A stretch of 64,000 nt of DNA from Pseudofrankia sp. DC12 (GTDB lineage: Bacteria > Actinomycetota > Actinomycetes > Frankiales > Frankiaceae). Location: positions 2,256,640-2,320,639 of the forward strand of contig NZ_KQ031391.1 in assembly GCF_000966285.1 (NCBI RefSeq), in the 5' to 3' direction. The notes beneath the pieces were generated by a model, which did no database searches, had not been told where the DNA came from, and saw only the letters and a program-made list of their open reading frames with translations. The translations under genes and the position numbers were made by a program. Below, in pieces: positions 37,297 to 47,360 of the stretch. Numbering within the stretch: position 1 is the first letter of the stretch; each line of letters opens with the position of its first letter.

Positions 37297-39120
37297 GTGA
37301 CGACCGCGGCACAGATTCCCGGGCTGGATGCCGCCCCGACCAAGCACGCCAGGCTGCTCGCCTGGGTGCGCGAGATCGCCGAACTCACTCAGCCGGACAA
37401 GGTGGAGTGGTGCGATGGCTCCACCCAAGAATTCGATCGGCTCACCAATCTTCTCATCGAGCGCGGGACGTTGGTGAAACTGAACGAGGAAAAACGTCCC
37501 AACAGCTTCCTGGCGCTCTCCGACCCGAGCGATGTCGCCCGTGTGGAGGACCGCACCTACATCTGTTCCGCCAAGCGTGAGGACGCCGGCCCGACAAACA
37601 ACTGGGTCGAGCCGGCAGAAATGCGCGTAACGCTCAACGGCCTGTTCAGCGGATGTATGCGTGGCCGGACGATGTACGTCGTTCCGTTCTGCATGGGCCC
37701 GCTCGGGTCGCGTATCTCGGCGCTCGGCGTCGAGATCACCGACTCGCCGTACGTCGCGATCTCGATGCGGACGATGACCCGCATGGGCGCGCCGGCCCTC
37801 GAGCAGCTCGGCGAGGACGGCTTCTTCGTGCCGGCGGTGCACTCGCTGGGTGCCCCACTGGAGCCGGGCCAGGACGACGTGGCGTGGCCCTGCAACGACA
37901 CGAAGTACATCGTCCACTACCCGGAGACTCGAGAGATCTGGTCGTTCGGTTCGGGCTACGGCGGCAACGCCCTGCTCGGCAAGAAGTGCTACGCCCTGCG
38001 GATCGCGTCGGTCATGGCCCGGGACGAGGGCTGGCTCGCCGAGCACATGCTGATCCTCAAGCTGACCGCCCCGACGGGCGCGGTCCACTACATTGCGGCC
38101 GCCTTCCCATCGGCCTGCGGCAAGACCAACCTCGCCATGCTCATCCCGACCATCCCCGGGTGGAAGGCCGAGACGGTCGGGGACGACATCTGCTGGATGC
38201 GCTTCGGCGAGGATGGCCGGCTGTACGCCGTCAACCCGGAGGCCGGCTTCTTCGGCGTCGCACCGGGCACCGGGGCGGACACCAACCCGAACGCGGTCGA
38301 GACCCTCTACGCCAACGCCATCTACACGAACGTCGCGATGACGGACGACGGCGACATCTGGTGGGAAGGCTTCACGAAGGACAAGCCGGCCCACCTGACC
38401 GACTGGAAGGGCGAGTCCTGGACGCCGGAGGCGACGAGCCCGGCCGCCCACCCGAACGCCCGGTTCACCGTCCCCGCCGGCCAGTGCCCGACGATCGCGG
38501 CCGAGTGGGAGGACCCGCGCGGCGTGCCGATCTCGGCGATCCTCTTCGGTGGCCGCCGGGCGACCGCGGTGCCCCTGGTCACCGAGGCCCCCGACTGGCA
38601 GCGCGGAGTCTTCTACGGCTCCATCGTCGCCTCGGAGACGACGGCCGCCCAGGCCGGCGCGATCGGCCAGCTCCGGCGCGACCCGTTCGCCATGCTGCCG
38701 TTCTGCGGCTACAACATGGCGGACTACATGGGTCACTGGCTGGCCACCGGCCAGAAGGCCGACGCCTCGAAGCTCCCGCGGATCTACTACGTGAACTGGT
38801 TCCGCAAGAGCCCCGAGGGCAAGTTCCTGTGGCCGGGCTACGGCGAGAACAGCAGGGTCCTCGCCTGGATCGTCGGCCGGCTCGAGGGTGAGGCGGACGG
38901 CGTCGAGTCGCCGCTGGGCGTGCACCCGACCCTCGAGGCGTTCGACACCGATGGCCTGGACATCGACGAGGCCGACCTGACCACCCTGCTGACCCTCGAC
39001 ACGGAGGTCTGGAAGCAGGAGGCCGACCTGATTCCCCAGCACTACCAGACCTTCGGCGACCATCTCCCGGCGGAGCTCTGGTCCGAGCACCAGGCCCTCG
39101 TCGAGCGCCTGAACGGCTAG
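37297..39120 (+). CDS. pckG: Phosphoenolpyruvate carboxykinase (GTP)
   Basis: A 607-residue GTP-dependent PEPCK converting oxaloacetate to PEP, the entry step of gluconeogenesis and a major anaplerotic node in actinobacteria. It has FPSACGKTN (P-loop kinase-1a with the reactive cysteine) near residues 270-278, the metal/nucleotide motif [15 protein letters not shown], and [12 protein letters not shown]. Length is normal. GTG at 37297 follows GGAGGTG at ideal distance. A 12-bp terminator stem closes the transcription unit. The upstream region is rich in tgtac words and an inverted repeat, so carbon-source control is plausible. Confidence 0.96.
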   Translation: MTTAAQIPGLDAAPTKHARLLAWVREIAELTQPDKVEWCDGSTQEFDRLTNLLIERGTLVKLNEEKRPNSFLALSDPSDVARVEDRTYICSAKREDAGPTNNWVEPAEMRVTLNGLFSGCMRGRTMYVVPFCMGPLGSRISALGVEITDSPYVAISMRTMTRMGAPALEQLGEDGFFVPAVHSLGAPLEPGQDDVAWPCNDTKYIVHYPETREIWSFGSGYGGNALLGKKCYALRIASVMARDEGWLAEHMLILKLTAPTGAVHYIAAAFPSACGKTNLAMLIPTIPGWKAETVGDDICWMRFGEDGRLYAVNPEAGFFGVAPGTGADTNPNAVETLYANAIYTNVAMTDDGDIWWEGFTKDKPAHLTDWKGESWTPEATSPAAHPNARFTVPAGQCPTIAAEWEDPRGVPISAILFGGRRATAVPLVTEAPDWQRGVFYGSIVASETTAAQAGAIGQLRRDPFAMLPFCGYNMADYMGHWLATGQKADASKLPRIYYVNWFRKSPEGKFLWPGYGENSRVLAWIVGRLEGEADGVESPLGVHPTLEAFDTDGLDIDEADLTTLLTLDTEVWKQEADLIPQHYQTFGDHLPAELWSEHQALVERLNG

Positions 39121-39155
39121 CCCACCCGCGTCACCACACCTGACGCACGCGCGAC

Positions 39156-39190
39156 GATCGCCCCCGCCGGCCCAGCCTGCGGGGGCGATC
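39156..39190 (+). terminator. Terminator of pckG
   Basis: A perfect 12-bp stem (39156-39167 with 39179-39190) and an 11-nt loop lie 36 bp after the pckG stop, followed by TCGTT. Confidence 0.75.
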
Positions 39191-39409
39191 TCGTTGCGGG
39201 GCACAAGATAGTCAACACCTCTTTTGACTGGGAGATCACGAAACGGACACCCGCGGCTCTGCGGCCGCCAGCCCAGCCGGGTGGCGGGCACACGTCGAGG
39301 CGCCGCTTGCGGGCAGGACCTCCGCGAAGTGTCGCGCCTGAGCTCACCCAGGATGCGCGAATAGTCCGGGTACCCATAATTGCGCTCCCCACGAGTCGAG
39401 AGATTCCAA

Positions 39410-40797
39410 GTGAGCGCCGAACCGAACAAACAGCCAGCACCTCCGACATCGGCCGCCGATGTCGCGGCCGGGCCGCGGTCGCCAGCCACGGACGGCCCTT
39501 CGGCGCCGTCCACGCCCACACAGCCGGAGCCGTCCAACGCGCCCGCAGCCGCCAGTCCGGTGCCTGCCGGACCGTCGACCGCGGCCGACCTGGTAGCCCG
39601 CTGGGCGACACCGGATCCCGGCCCGACGCGAGCGGGCGACGGGGCCAAGCCGTCGCGTCCTGTCGCGGCGCCCGGGCTCGGGCTCGGGCTCGTCAAGCCG
39701 GACCTACCAGGCTCGGCCTCGGTGCCGGCCGCCCCCGTCGATCCGGCCTGGCCCGTCCCTGAGGGCCAGCCCGCAACCGGGAGGCCGCCCGTCGCCGGAG
39801 CCGAAACCGAGGTCGCGCAGGTGGTCCCCACCGGCGCCGGGCCGACGGGATCCGGTCAGGCATCGCCGCCGAACGCCACCGGATGGCCGGCCGGCGGGCC
39901 GACACCCCTGGCACCCGGCGCCGGTCCCAGGCGGCCGGCGCCGCTCGCCGAGACGACCCCCCGACGGCTCGTGCTGGCCGGTCTTTCAGTGGGAAACATC
40001 CTGGTCTTCGCGATGGTCGGCGCGCTGCTCGGAGCGTTCCGCTGGGGGCTTCGTCGAGGGACTGCACGACGCCGGCGACCAGCCGACGGCCGCGAGCCAG
40101 CCGAAGGCCACCCTGCCCGAGGCGGCGGCCGCGTCGACCGTCACACCCGGGCCGACCGATCCGTTCCAGAGCCTGGACCTGACGAGATACGGCGTCGGCG
40201 CGGACGGAATCACGCTGCCGGCGGCGGCGCCGGCCGGCAGGTTCAGCACCGTCCAGGTCAGCGGCGCCCTGGACGTGTCCAAGCAGTTGCTCGTCGCCCT
40301 GCTGGACAGCCGGACGCTCGCGGGTGACCCGGCCGACTACTACCAGCTCCTCTCACCGGGTTCAGCCGCGGACATCCGGGACTGGATCGCGGGGATCCCG
40401 ACCGGGCGGAGGAACTCGACGATGTTCACGATGCTCGCGCCGGGCGTGTCCCTCGCCGACCCGAGAGTCCCCATCGCTTCCACGATCACCTTTGACGCGG
40501 AACCCCTACGAGGGGCGCGAGACGCTTCAAGTGAAGGCGAACCTAGCCGTCGTCTATGAGCTGCGGCGGGATGGCGACGTACGCGTCGTCGTCCGCCAGT
40601 TCGTGCAGAACTACACCTTCCACCACCCGCGGGACGTCGCGGACGGGGAGAGCGGGCCGTACGTCTCGAGCCCGGGTGGCTCGGGCTTCTGCCTCGACGG
40701 GGACGAGTTCGATCGCGGGCTGATCGCCGCCGACGCTACGCAGGCGGACCCGACCTGCGCGGCGGGCGTTCTCACCGCAATTCCCACGCCGGCCTGA
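39410..40797 (+). pseudogene. Membrane-anchored protein of unknown function, interrupted by two +1 frameshifts
   Basis: Three consecutive frames together make one plausible protein of about 460 residues. Its parts are a Pro/Ala/Ser-rich cytosolic N-terminus (about 190 residues), a membrane helix (LVLAGLSVGNILVFAMVGALLGAF), and an external domain with DLTRYGVGADGITLP, LDVSKQLLVALLDSRTL and a C-terminal part with VVRQFVQNYTF. The frame slips once at the G5 run 40044-40048 and once at the C4 run 40503-40506. Dropping one base from each restores continuity. This could be two sequencing errors, a decaying gene, or less likely recoding. The family is not recognised. The start is GTG at 39410. Confidence 0.68.
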
Positions 40798-40825
40798 GCG
40801 CGGGCGACGGCTGGCCCCCGCGCGG

Positions 40826-41308
40826 TCAGTCGGAGTCGGGGTTGCCGGCGCGGCGGGTGCGCTTGGTGTCCGCGCGCTGGCGTTTGGCGGCGAGCCGGCG
40901 CTCGACGGAGCCTCTGGACGGCTTGGTCGGGCGTCGGCTGCGGGGTGGCGGGGCGGTCGCCTCGCGCAGCAGGTCGACGAGGCGGCCGAGTGCCGCCTCC
41001 CGATTGCGCAGCTGGGCCCGCTGCTCGGACGCGGTGACGACGAGAACCCCGTCCACCAGACGGCCATCGAGACGGGCCAGCGCCCGGGCCCGCAGCTGCT
41101 CGGGGACCGCGGGTGAACGAGCGAGGTCGAAACGGAGCTCGACCCGGCTGTCGGCGGTGTTCACGCCCTGCCCACCCGGACCCGACGACCGGGAGAACCG
41201 CCACCGCAGCTCACCGTCGGGCAGCGAGAAACCCGGCCGGACCTGCCGGGACGCAGCCTCCCGGGAGGCCGTCTCCCGGGTCGTCCGCGGGCTCGCTTCA
41301 TCAGGCAC
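40826..41308 (-). CDS. arfB: Peptidyl-tRNA hydrolase ArfB/release-factor-like protein (YaeJ type)
   Basis: A 160-residue stalled-ribosome rescue factor. The catalytic GGQ lies at residues 45-47 within SRSSGPGGQGVNTADSRVEL, where NTADS fits the ArfB/ICT1 group rather than canonical release factors, and the codon-recognition domain is missing. The C-terminus is a very basic tail (RRPTKPSRGSVERRLAAKRQRADTK), which in ArfB enters the ribosomal mRNA channel. GTG at 41308 is the likely start; no strong Shine-Dalgarno is seen. It is convergent with the frameshifted gene. Downstream of leuS on the same strand, it is separated from it by a 530-bp palindrome-bearing spacer. Confidence 0.9.
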   Translation of the reverse strand: MPDEASPRTTRETASREAASRQVRPGFSLPDGELRWRFSRSSGPGGQGVNTADSRVELRFDLARSPAVPEQLRARALARLDGRLVDGVLVVTASEQRAQLRNREAALGRLVDLLREATAPPPRSRRPTKPSRGSVERRLAAKRQRADTKRTRRAGNPDSD

Positions 41309-41564
41309 GAGCCCATGGTGCCATCGACACCGCGCGACCGAAACCGGATAGACCGCGCATCACGCGCGGCGATCATGCCGCGGCCCCCGCCGGCAGCGCG
41401 AGCGCGGGGCCACCGACGACGACACGCAACCCAGTTCCCGACCCTGGATCAGCATCCACGCCGTAGTTCCGCGCTGCCCGCGAACCAGGTCGGCCCCCGC
41501 AGCAAGCCCGCCCTCATCCCCACACCCAGCTGCCACCCCACCCCCCCAACGGGTCACAAATTCC

Positions 41565-41736
41565 CCTGCGCAGCCAGTGATCAAGAAAGCCTCACGCCCC
41601 ATCGGGACACCTTGATCACCCGTTGCGCAGGCAGAACGGCGTTGCATACCCCAATTTGTCTACTTTTTCCCTGCGCAGTTCTCGATCAAGGCGTGGCAGC
41701 TTGCCCAGCCAGCCGGTTGATCGGCGTCTGCGCAGG
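41565..41736. repeat. Two tandem 67-bp palindromic elements
   Basis: Element 1 (41565-41631) has a left arm of cctgcgca, 4 nt, gtgatcaag and a right arm that is its exact mirror: cttgatcac, 4 nt, tgcgcagg. A 25-nt loop separates the arms. Element 2 (41670-41736) has the same outer octamers and an inner cgatcaa/ttgatcg pair, with 5-nt bulges and a 27-nt loop. The copies start 105 bp apart in the 530-bp arfB-leuS spacer, which otherwise holds no gene. They resemble REP- or MITE-like units. Confidence 0.7.
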
Positions 41737-41838
41737 CAAGTCGGCGCCTGGGATCGGCCGGAACGGATGGGGGAGGGCGCCCAGCGCCCGACCCCGGCGG
41801 TCGGCCAGAGGCGCGAGGCGCCGCCTCTGGCCGATGCC

Positions 41839-44800
41839 TCAGGCGACGGCGATGTTGACGATGCGGCCCGGGACGACGATTAGGCGCTTGACCGTCTTGC
41901 CGTCGGTGTGCTTCGCGTAGTCCTCGTGCGCCGTCAGGGCTGCCTTGACCTCGCCCTCGGCGGCTCCGACGGGGACGGACAGGGTGAAGCGGACCTTGCC
42001 GTTGACCTGGACCGGCAGCGTCACCGTCGACTCGGCGGCCAGCGCCTCGTCGCCGACCGGGAACGGCTCGCGGATCAGCGATCCGTCGTGGCCCAGCCGG
42101 GTCCACAGTTCCTCGGTGATGTGCGGGGCCAGCGGCGCCAGCATCAGCACCATCGCCTCGGCCAGCGCCCGCGGCGGCCGCTTCGCGTCGGACGAGTAGT
42201 GCTTGCTGACGAAATTGGTCAGCTCGATCAGCCTGGCCACGGCGGTGTTGAACCGCATCCCGGCGTAGTCGGCCCGCACCGCCAGGATCGTCCGGTGCAG
42301 GGTGCGGGTCGCCTCCTCGTCCAGCTCCGCGTCGGCGACCTGAGGCTGCCCGGTCGCCTCGTCGACCAGGTTGCGCCACAGGCGCTGCAGGAACCGGTGC
42401 GGGCCGACGATGTCGTCGGTGCGCCAGGGCCGGTCGGCATCCAGCGGGCCCATCGCCATCTCGTAGACGCGCAGCGTGTCGGCGCCGTAGGCGTCGTACA
42501 TCTCGTCAGGGGTGACGCTGTTCTTCAGGCTCTTGCCCATCTTGCCGGAGCGGCGGGAGACGGGCTCGCCCTCGAAGCGCAGCGTGCCGTCGGCGTCGGC
42601 GGTGACCTCCACCGCCGGGACGTACATGCCCCGGGCGTCCAGGAACGCGTCGGCCTGGATGTAGCCCTGGTTGAACAGCCGCTTGAACGGCTCCTTCGTC
42701 GACACCAGGCCCAGGTCATACAGGACCTTGTGCCAGAACCGGGCGTACAGCAGGTGCAGCACGGCGTGCTCGACGCCGCCGACGTACAGGTCGACGCCGC
42801 CGTCACCGTCCGGGCCGGAGATGGACGGCATCCAGTAGCGCTCGATCTCCGGGTCGACGAACCGCTCGGCGTTCGTCGGGTCCAGGTAGCGCAGGTAGTA
42901 CCAGCAGGAGCCGGCCCACTGGGGCATCGTGTTCGTCTCGCGCCGGTACTGCCTCGGGCCGTCGCCCAGGTCCAGGGTGACCGTGGCCCAGCCGGACGCG
43001 CGGGCCAGCGGCGGTACCGGGTCGGAGGTGTCGTCCTCCGCCGTCGGGGCCGGGCGGAAGTCCGTCATCTCGGGCAGCTGGACGGGCAGCAGCTCGTCGG
43101 GCACGGCGATCGGCAGGCCGGTCTCGTCGTAGACGATCGGGAAAGGCTCGCCCCAGTAGCGCTGCCGAGAGAACAGCCAGTCGCGCAGCCGGTAGGAACG
43201 GGCGGCCCTGCCGTTGCCGGCCGCCTCCAGCCAGGAGACGGTGGCCTTCACGGCGCCGGCCTTCGACAGGCCGGTCAGCGCCGGCGCTCCGGGCGGCGCG
43301 GGCAGGTACTCGCCCTCCCCGGAGAAGGCGACCGGCCAGACGTCGACTGAGTCGTTCGACGACAGCCCGTGCTCGGCCAGGAAGTCGTCGCTCGGCGCCA
43401 GCACCGGCGGGGTCGGCAGGCCGAACTCGCGGGCGAAGGAGAAGTCGCGCTGGTCGTGCGCGGGGACGGCCATGACGGCGCCGGTGCCGTAACCCAGCAG
43501 CACGTAGTCGGCCAGGAAGATCGGGATGTGCCTGCCGGTGATCGGGTTGCGGGCGTAGGCGCCGGTGAAGACGCCGGTCCGGTCGACCTCCTCGCCGCGC
43601 TGGCGGTCGCTGCGCTTGCCGGCGAACTCCTGGTAGGCGGCGACTGCGGCGGCCGGTGTCCAGTCGGCCGGGATCCCGGCCGGCCCGTCCGGGGCGGTGC
43701 CACCCGGGCGGCCCTCCAGGAAGGTCCACTCCGCCGGGGTGCCCGCGGGCCATTGCGGCGCGGTCAGCGAGCCGACCAGCGGGTGCTCCGGTGCCAGCAC
43801 CATGAACGTCGCGCCGGGCAGCGTGTCCGGCCGGGTCGTGTAGACATCCAGGGCCAGCGCGGGCCTGGGCGGCCCGGCGGGATCTCCGGTCGAGGCCGCG
43901 AACGTGACGTGGGCGCCGTCGGAGGGACCGATCCAGTTGCGCTGCATCTGCTTGATCGAGTCGGGCCAGTCGACCAGGTCCAGGTCGGCCATCAGCCGCT
44001 CGGCGTAGGCGGTGATCCGCAGCGTCCACTGGCGCAGCGGGCGGCGGAACACCGGATAGTTGCCGATGTCGCTGCGGCCGTCGGCGGTGACCTCCTCGTT
44101 CGCCAGCACGGTGCCCAGGCCGGGGCACCAGTTGACCAGCCCCTCGGCCAGGTAGGCCAGCCGGTAGCCGTCGACGGCCTTCCGCCGCTCGGTCGCGTCC
44201 AGCTCGGACCACGGCAGGGTCCCGGCGGGCGTCCGGGTGCCGGCCTCGAACTCGGCGACCAGCTCGGCGATCGGGCGTGCCCGGTCCAGCTTCTCGTCGT
44301 ACCAGCTGTCGAAGATCCTCTTGAAGATCCACTGTGTCCACCGGTAGTACGTGACGTCGGTGGTGGCGATCTCGCGACGGGTGTCGTGGCCCAGGCCCAG
44401 ACGGCCCAGCTGGCGCCGCATGTTCGCGATGTTGGCCTCGGTGGTCACCCGCGGGTGCTGGCCGGTGTTGATCGCGTACTGCTCGGCCGGCAGCCCGAAG
44501 GCGTCGTAACCGAAGCTGTGCAGCACGTGCCTGCCGGTCATCCGCAGGTAACGCGCGTAGACGTCGGTGCCGATGTAGCCCAATGGATGGCCGACGTGCA
44601 GGCCGGCACCGCTCGGGTACGGGAACATGTCCAGCACGAAGAACGGGTCCAGGCCCTTGACCTCGTCGAACCCGTCAGACAGCGGGCCGATCGGGTTCGG
44701 GGACGCGAACGTTCCACGCTCCCGCCACCAGCTCTGCCACCGGCTCTCGATCTCGGCGGCCAGCCGGGGGCCGTAACGGAACGGCAGCTCGGTCTCGGCT

Positions 44801-44853
44801 GGGGCCGGCGCCGTCGCGTCCTCGGCCGCGCCGCTCTGGGCCTTGTCGGTCAT
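41839..44853 (-). CDS. leuS: Leucyl-tRNA synthetase
   Basis: A 1004-residue class I aminoacyl-tRNA synthetase charging tRNA-Leu. The HIGH motif is HVGH at residues 86-89 (PYPSGAGLHVGHPLGY). The editing domain (CP1) occupies the middle, with ARNPITGRHIPIFLADYVLLGYGTGAVMAVPAHDQRD. The KMSKS motif reads KMGKS near residue 772, followed by a helical anticodon-binding domain. ATG at 44853 is chosen; GTG at 44868 is five codons earlier in frame. The open frame continues to 45399 without conserved sequence. The long upstream spacer may hold a leader, but no T-box signature was seen. Confidence 0.96.
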   Translation of the reverse strand: MTDKAQSGAAEDATAPAPAETELPFRYGPRLAAEIESRWQSWWRERGTFASPNPIGPLSDGFDEVKGLDPFFVLDMFPYPSGAGLHVGHPLGYIGTDVYARYLRMTGRHVLHSFGYDAFGLPAEQYAINTGQHPRVTTEANIANMRRQLGRLGLGHDTRREIATTDVTYYRWTQWIFKRIFDSWYDEKLDRARPIAELVAEFEAGTRTPAGTLPWSELDATERRKAVDGYRLAYLAEGLVNWCPGLGTVLANEEVTADGRSDIGNYPVFRRPLRQWTLRITAYAERLMADLDLVDWPDSIKQMQRNWIGPSDGAHVTFAASTGDPAGPPRPALALDVYTTRPDTLPGATFMVLAPEHPLVGSLTAPQWPAGTPAEWTFLEGRPGGTAPDGPAGIPADWTPAAAVAAYQEFAGKRSDRQRGEEVDRTGVFTGAYARNPITGRHIPIFLADYVLLGYGTGAVMAVPAHDQRDFSFAREFGLPTPPVLAPSDDFLAEHGLSSNDSVDVWPVAFSGEGEYLPAPPGAPALTGLSKAGAVKATVSWLEAAGNGRAARSYRLRDWLFSRQRYWGEPFPIVYDETGLPIAVPDELLPVQLPEMTDFRPAPTAEDDTSDPVPPLARASGWATVTLDLGDGPRQYRRETNTMPQWAGSCWYYLRYLDPTNAERFVDPEIERYWMPSISGPDGDGGVDLYVGGVEHAVLHLLYARFWHKVLYDLGLVSTKEPFKRLFNQGYIQADAFLDARGMYVPAVEVTADADGTLRFEGEPVSRRSGKMGKSLKNSVTPDEMYDAYGADTLRVYEMAMGPLDADRPWRTDDIVGPHRFLQRLWRNLVDEATGQPQVADAELDEEATRTLHRTILAVRADYAGMRFNTAVARLIELTNFVSKHYSSDAKRPPRALAEAMVLMLAPLAPHITEELWTRLGHDGSLIREPFPVGDEALAAESTVTLPVQVNGKVRFTLSVPVGAAEGEVKAALTAHEDYAKHTDGKTVKRLIVVPGRIVNIAVA

Positions 44854-45322
44854 CTTCGTCGCATCCACTCGGCTGGTCCGTCGTCGAGGCGGGCTCGACC
44901 TCGGGGCAGGGTTCACGGGCCCCGGCGAGCCGACCAGCGGTCGGCGACCAGGGCTCGCATGGCTCGTCCATCCACGCCAGGTCGGGCCAGCCGGGTGTCG
45001 GGCCGCTCCAGCTGGGGCGGCCGTCTCGCCCGGGCGACCTACGGCCACCGGTGGCGTGCCTGCCGTCGCCGGTGCCGGCCGCCACGAGCGCGGACGGAGT
45101 CGATCGTCTCCGACCCGAGGGTACCGGTGCGACCGAATATCCAGTCGATGCGCCGCGGCCTCGCGGGACGGGCTCCGTTTGTCGGGAGGCGTCGCTGGCC
45201 CGCCGGCGCGGCCCAGGCGTTCGGCTGGCGCTGCCCCACGGCCGACGCGCTGGCCAGCCCCCGAGACCCAGCCGGGTCCGGCCCGCCGCCTGTCGAGACG
45301 GCAGTGCCGACGGATCAGCCGG
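44854..45322. other. 469-bp spacer upstream of leuS
   Basis: No gene is recognised. On the - strand TACCCT (plus-strand agggta at 45118-45123) is a candidate -10 element about 265 bp from the leuS start, which would give a long leader. I looked for a T-box-type AGGGTGGnACCGCG core and did not find it. Confidence 0.35.
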
Positions 45323-45607
45323 TCAGGCGTCCGGTGGCGTGCCGGCGGACTGGGCCGGGATGGCGACGGCCTGGGCCTGGCTGACCTCGGCCGGCTCACC
45401 CTCGCCCGCCGTCGCGGCGAGGCGGTGGGCGTTGGCCGCCGCGAAGTCGCCGTCCTCGACGTGGCCCCGCATCCGCTTAAGGCTGCCGGACATGAAGTAG
45501 AAGATGAAGCCGGACGCCACGCAGAGCAGCACGACGGTGAGCAGCCCGGCCGTCCCCGCGCTCATCTCGTTGGCCGCCAGCACCGGCCCCGCAAGCACCT
45601 CGTTCAC
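45323..45607 (-). CDS. Small single-pass membrane protein next to mca
   Basis: A 94-residue protein with a membrane helix at about residues 18-38 (AGTAGLLTVVLLCVASGFIFYFMSGS), then KRMRGHVEDGDF and an Ala/Pro-rich tail. The ASGFIFYFMSGSLKRMRGHV segment is conserved-looking in short actinobacterial proteins beside mca (as with Rv1083 beside Rv1082, from memory). No function is known. GTG at 45607 has TAGGGT exactly 6 nt upstream, indicating a leaderless mRNA. Unlike typical operon partners it follows mca by 138 bp, with tandem hairpins between. Confidence 0.75.
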   Translation of the reverse strand: MNEVLAGPVLAANEMSAGTAGLLTVVLLCVASGFIFYFMSGSLKRMRGHVEDGDFAAANAHRLAATAGEGEPAEVSQAQAVAIPAQSAGTPPDA

Positions 45608-45643
45608 GCTTCGACCCTACGCCACGGCCGACAGCGGTCAGGC

Positions 45644-45681
45644 CCAGGCAGTTCGCCTGGGACCAGGCAGTTCGCCTGGGA
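45644..45681. repeat. Tandem 19-bp hairpin repeats between mca and the small membrane gene
   Basis: Two perfect 19-bp copies (45644-45662 and 45663-45681) are followed by a truncated third. Each copy is itself a 6-bp stem/5-nt loop hairpin (ccaggc...gcctgg). It is probably a double terminator of mca. Confidence 0.65.
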
Positions 45682-45745
45682 CCAGGCGACGCGGCCGTAC
45701 CAGACCGTGGCAAAGCGGCCGTACCGAATCGCGTTAGCGCGGCCG

Positions 45746-46741
45746 TCACCGAATCCCGACGAAGAGGTCGTTCTCGGGCAGGGTCCCGACCTCGATGAGG
45801 GAGCGGGCGAGCTGGTAGTCCTCCGTCGACCAGGCCTCGCGCTGCAGGTCGAGCGGGACGCGGAACCACGGGCCGTTGGGGTCGACCTGGGTCGCGTGCG
45901 CCAGCAACGCCCGGTCACGGACCTCGAAGAAGGCCCCGCACTCGACCCGGGTGGTCACCCGGTTGCTGTCCTCGGCCCGGTCGATCCAGGTCTCCAGCCG
46001 CTCGGCGTACGGCGACTCCAGCCCCCGGGCCCTCATCGCGTCGTGCAGCGCCAGGATGCGCGCCTTGTGGAAGGTCAGGTGGTAGTAGAGCTTCAGCGGC
46101 TGCCAGGGCTCGAGACCCGCCTCGGTGCCGTGCTCCGGAAAGCGCTCCGGGTCACCGGCGGCCTCGAACGCCACCGCGCTGATCCTGTGGGTCATGATGT
46201 GGTCCGGGTGTGGGTAGCCGCCGTTCTCGTCGTAGGTCGTGATGACCTGCGGGCGGAACTCGCGGATCAGCCGGACCAGCGGGCCGGCCGCGACCTCGGG
46301 GTCGAGGGTGCCGAACGAGCCCTCCGGCAGTGGCGGCAACGGGTCACCCTCGGGCAGCCCCGAGTCGAGGAAGCCGAGCCAGGTCTGCCGCACGCCCAGG
46401 ATCGCGCGGGCGCGCTCCATCTCCTCCCGGCGGACCTCGGTGATCCGGTCGAGGATCTCCGGTTTGTCCATGGCCGGGTTGAGGATGCTGCCGGCCTCGC
46501 CGCCCGTGCAGGTGACGACGAGAACCTCGACACCCTCGGTGACGTAACGCGCCATGCTGGCGGCGCCCTTGCTGGACTCGTCATCGGGGTGGGCGTGCAC
46601 GGCCATCAGCCGCAGCCCGTGGCCCGGCGTGTGCGTCGAGGCGGCCAGACCGCCACCCGTCGCGCGGCGGGCGACGGAATCGCTGTCAGCGAGGCTGGCA
46701 TAGGAGGGAGCTGCCCCCGGGTTCACCGGCATGAAAACCAT
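45746..46741 (-). CDS. mca: Mycothiol S-conjugate amidase
   Basis: A 331-residue zinc amidase of the LmbE/PIG-L family that cleaves mycothiol-toxin conjugates to a mercapturic acid and GlcN-Ins. The zinc/catalytic motif AVHAHPDDES lies at residues 47-56 and the third ligand motif HPDH near 178. A long C-terminal half (HKARILALHDAMRARGLESPY, then PNGPWFRVPLDLQREAW) matches Mca rather than the shorter deacetylase MshB. ATG at 46741 is used; ATG at 46732 is three codons later. The first 40 residues are variable. Presence of Mca implies mycothiol as the cell's main thiol. Confidence 0.93.
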   Translation of the reverse strand: MVFMPVNPGAAPSYASLADSDSVARRATGGGLAASTHTPGHGLRLMAVHAHPDDESSKGAASMARYVTEGVEVLVVTCTGGEAGSILNPAMDKPEILDRITEVRREEMERARAILGVRQTWLGFLDSGLPEGDPLPPLPEGSFGTLDPEVAAGPLVRLIREFRPQVITTYDENGGYPHPDHIMTHRISAVAFEAAGDPERFPEHGTEAGLEPWQPLKLYYHLTFHKARILALHDAMRARGLESPYAERLETWIDRAEDSNRVTTRVECGAFFEVRDRALLAHATQVDPNGPWFRVPLDLQREAWSTEDYQLARSLIEVGTLPENDLFVGIR

Positions 46742-47360
46742 TGTGGCTGATCCGTAGGACAGTCCGGCGCCGCGCGCGGACGGCCCGGCGGCGATGCCGC
46801 AAGATGTGGCTGACGTCATGTCGGCTCGACTGGGCATCACCCTGCTTTGAGGACGGCCTCCCGCCGGGCCGTCACGCCAGCCGAGCCCCGGCTATGTGGC
46901 CGACTTCACGGTCCATGTGGAAAAGTCACCGAACGCCGTGCCACAATGCACCGTCCGCGCACGCGTCCCTGGACAGTGAGGTCCCCGGCGGGGCCGTGAG
47001 GTGGGTCGGCGAGCCATGAAGGCCAGCCGACGGACCGGGAGGTCCCAGCCGACAGGGTCACGGTGCGGTGCACCGGCGACGCCGCCACCCTGCCACACAG
47101 GGCAGGCGCCGCATGACCGTCAGTGTCACCGCCCCCATACCTGGGGAGGGGACCGACGGGGTCCTGCCGGGTCGGAGACGGGGTCGTCGATCCGGGAGGT
47201 CGCGGCGTCATCGCGGTCGGCGCGGCTCTCGGTGACCGCCGCGACCACAGCGGCGGGGCCGCGAGCACCGCGCGTCAGCCACAGGCGCCGCGTGTCGTCT
47301 TCGAGATTCTAGATCTTCCTGATAACCTGACTATTTGCTTTGCTACGAGGAGCGTGACGC
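46742..47360. other. 619-bp divergent spacer mca/greA
   Basis: No convincing gene. In mycobacteria a DUF4307 gene lies between these two, but I find no matching frame here. Near greA the composition falls, with ttctagatcttcctgataacctgac at 47305-47330, including TAACCT at 47323-47328 as a possible -10 for greA. Confidence 0.4.

Noticed and set aside
37177-39831. 884-codon open frame on the - strand across pckG
   Set aside because: pckG on the + strand is unmistakable; the long antisense frame reflects codon bias.
44854-45322. T-box riboswitch in the leuS leader
   Set aside because: No AGGGTGGnACCGCG-type core and no clear specifier stem were found.
43369-45384. 671-codon open frame on the + strand opposite leuS
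   Set aside because: It is antisense to leuS and has no recognisable motif.
44854-45399. Long in-frame extension upstream of leuS
   Set aside because: The extension is low complexity and reaches into the neighbouring small membrane gene region; ATG 44853 gives a normal LeuRS length.
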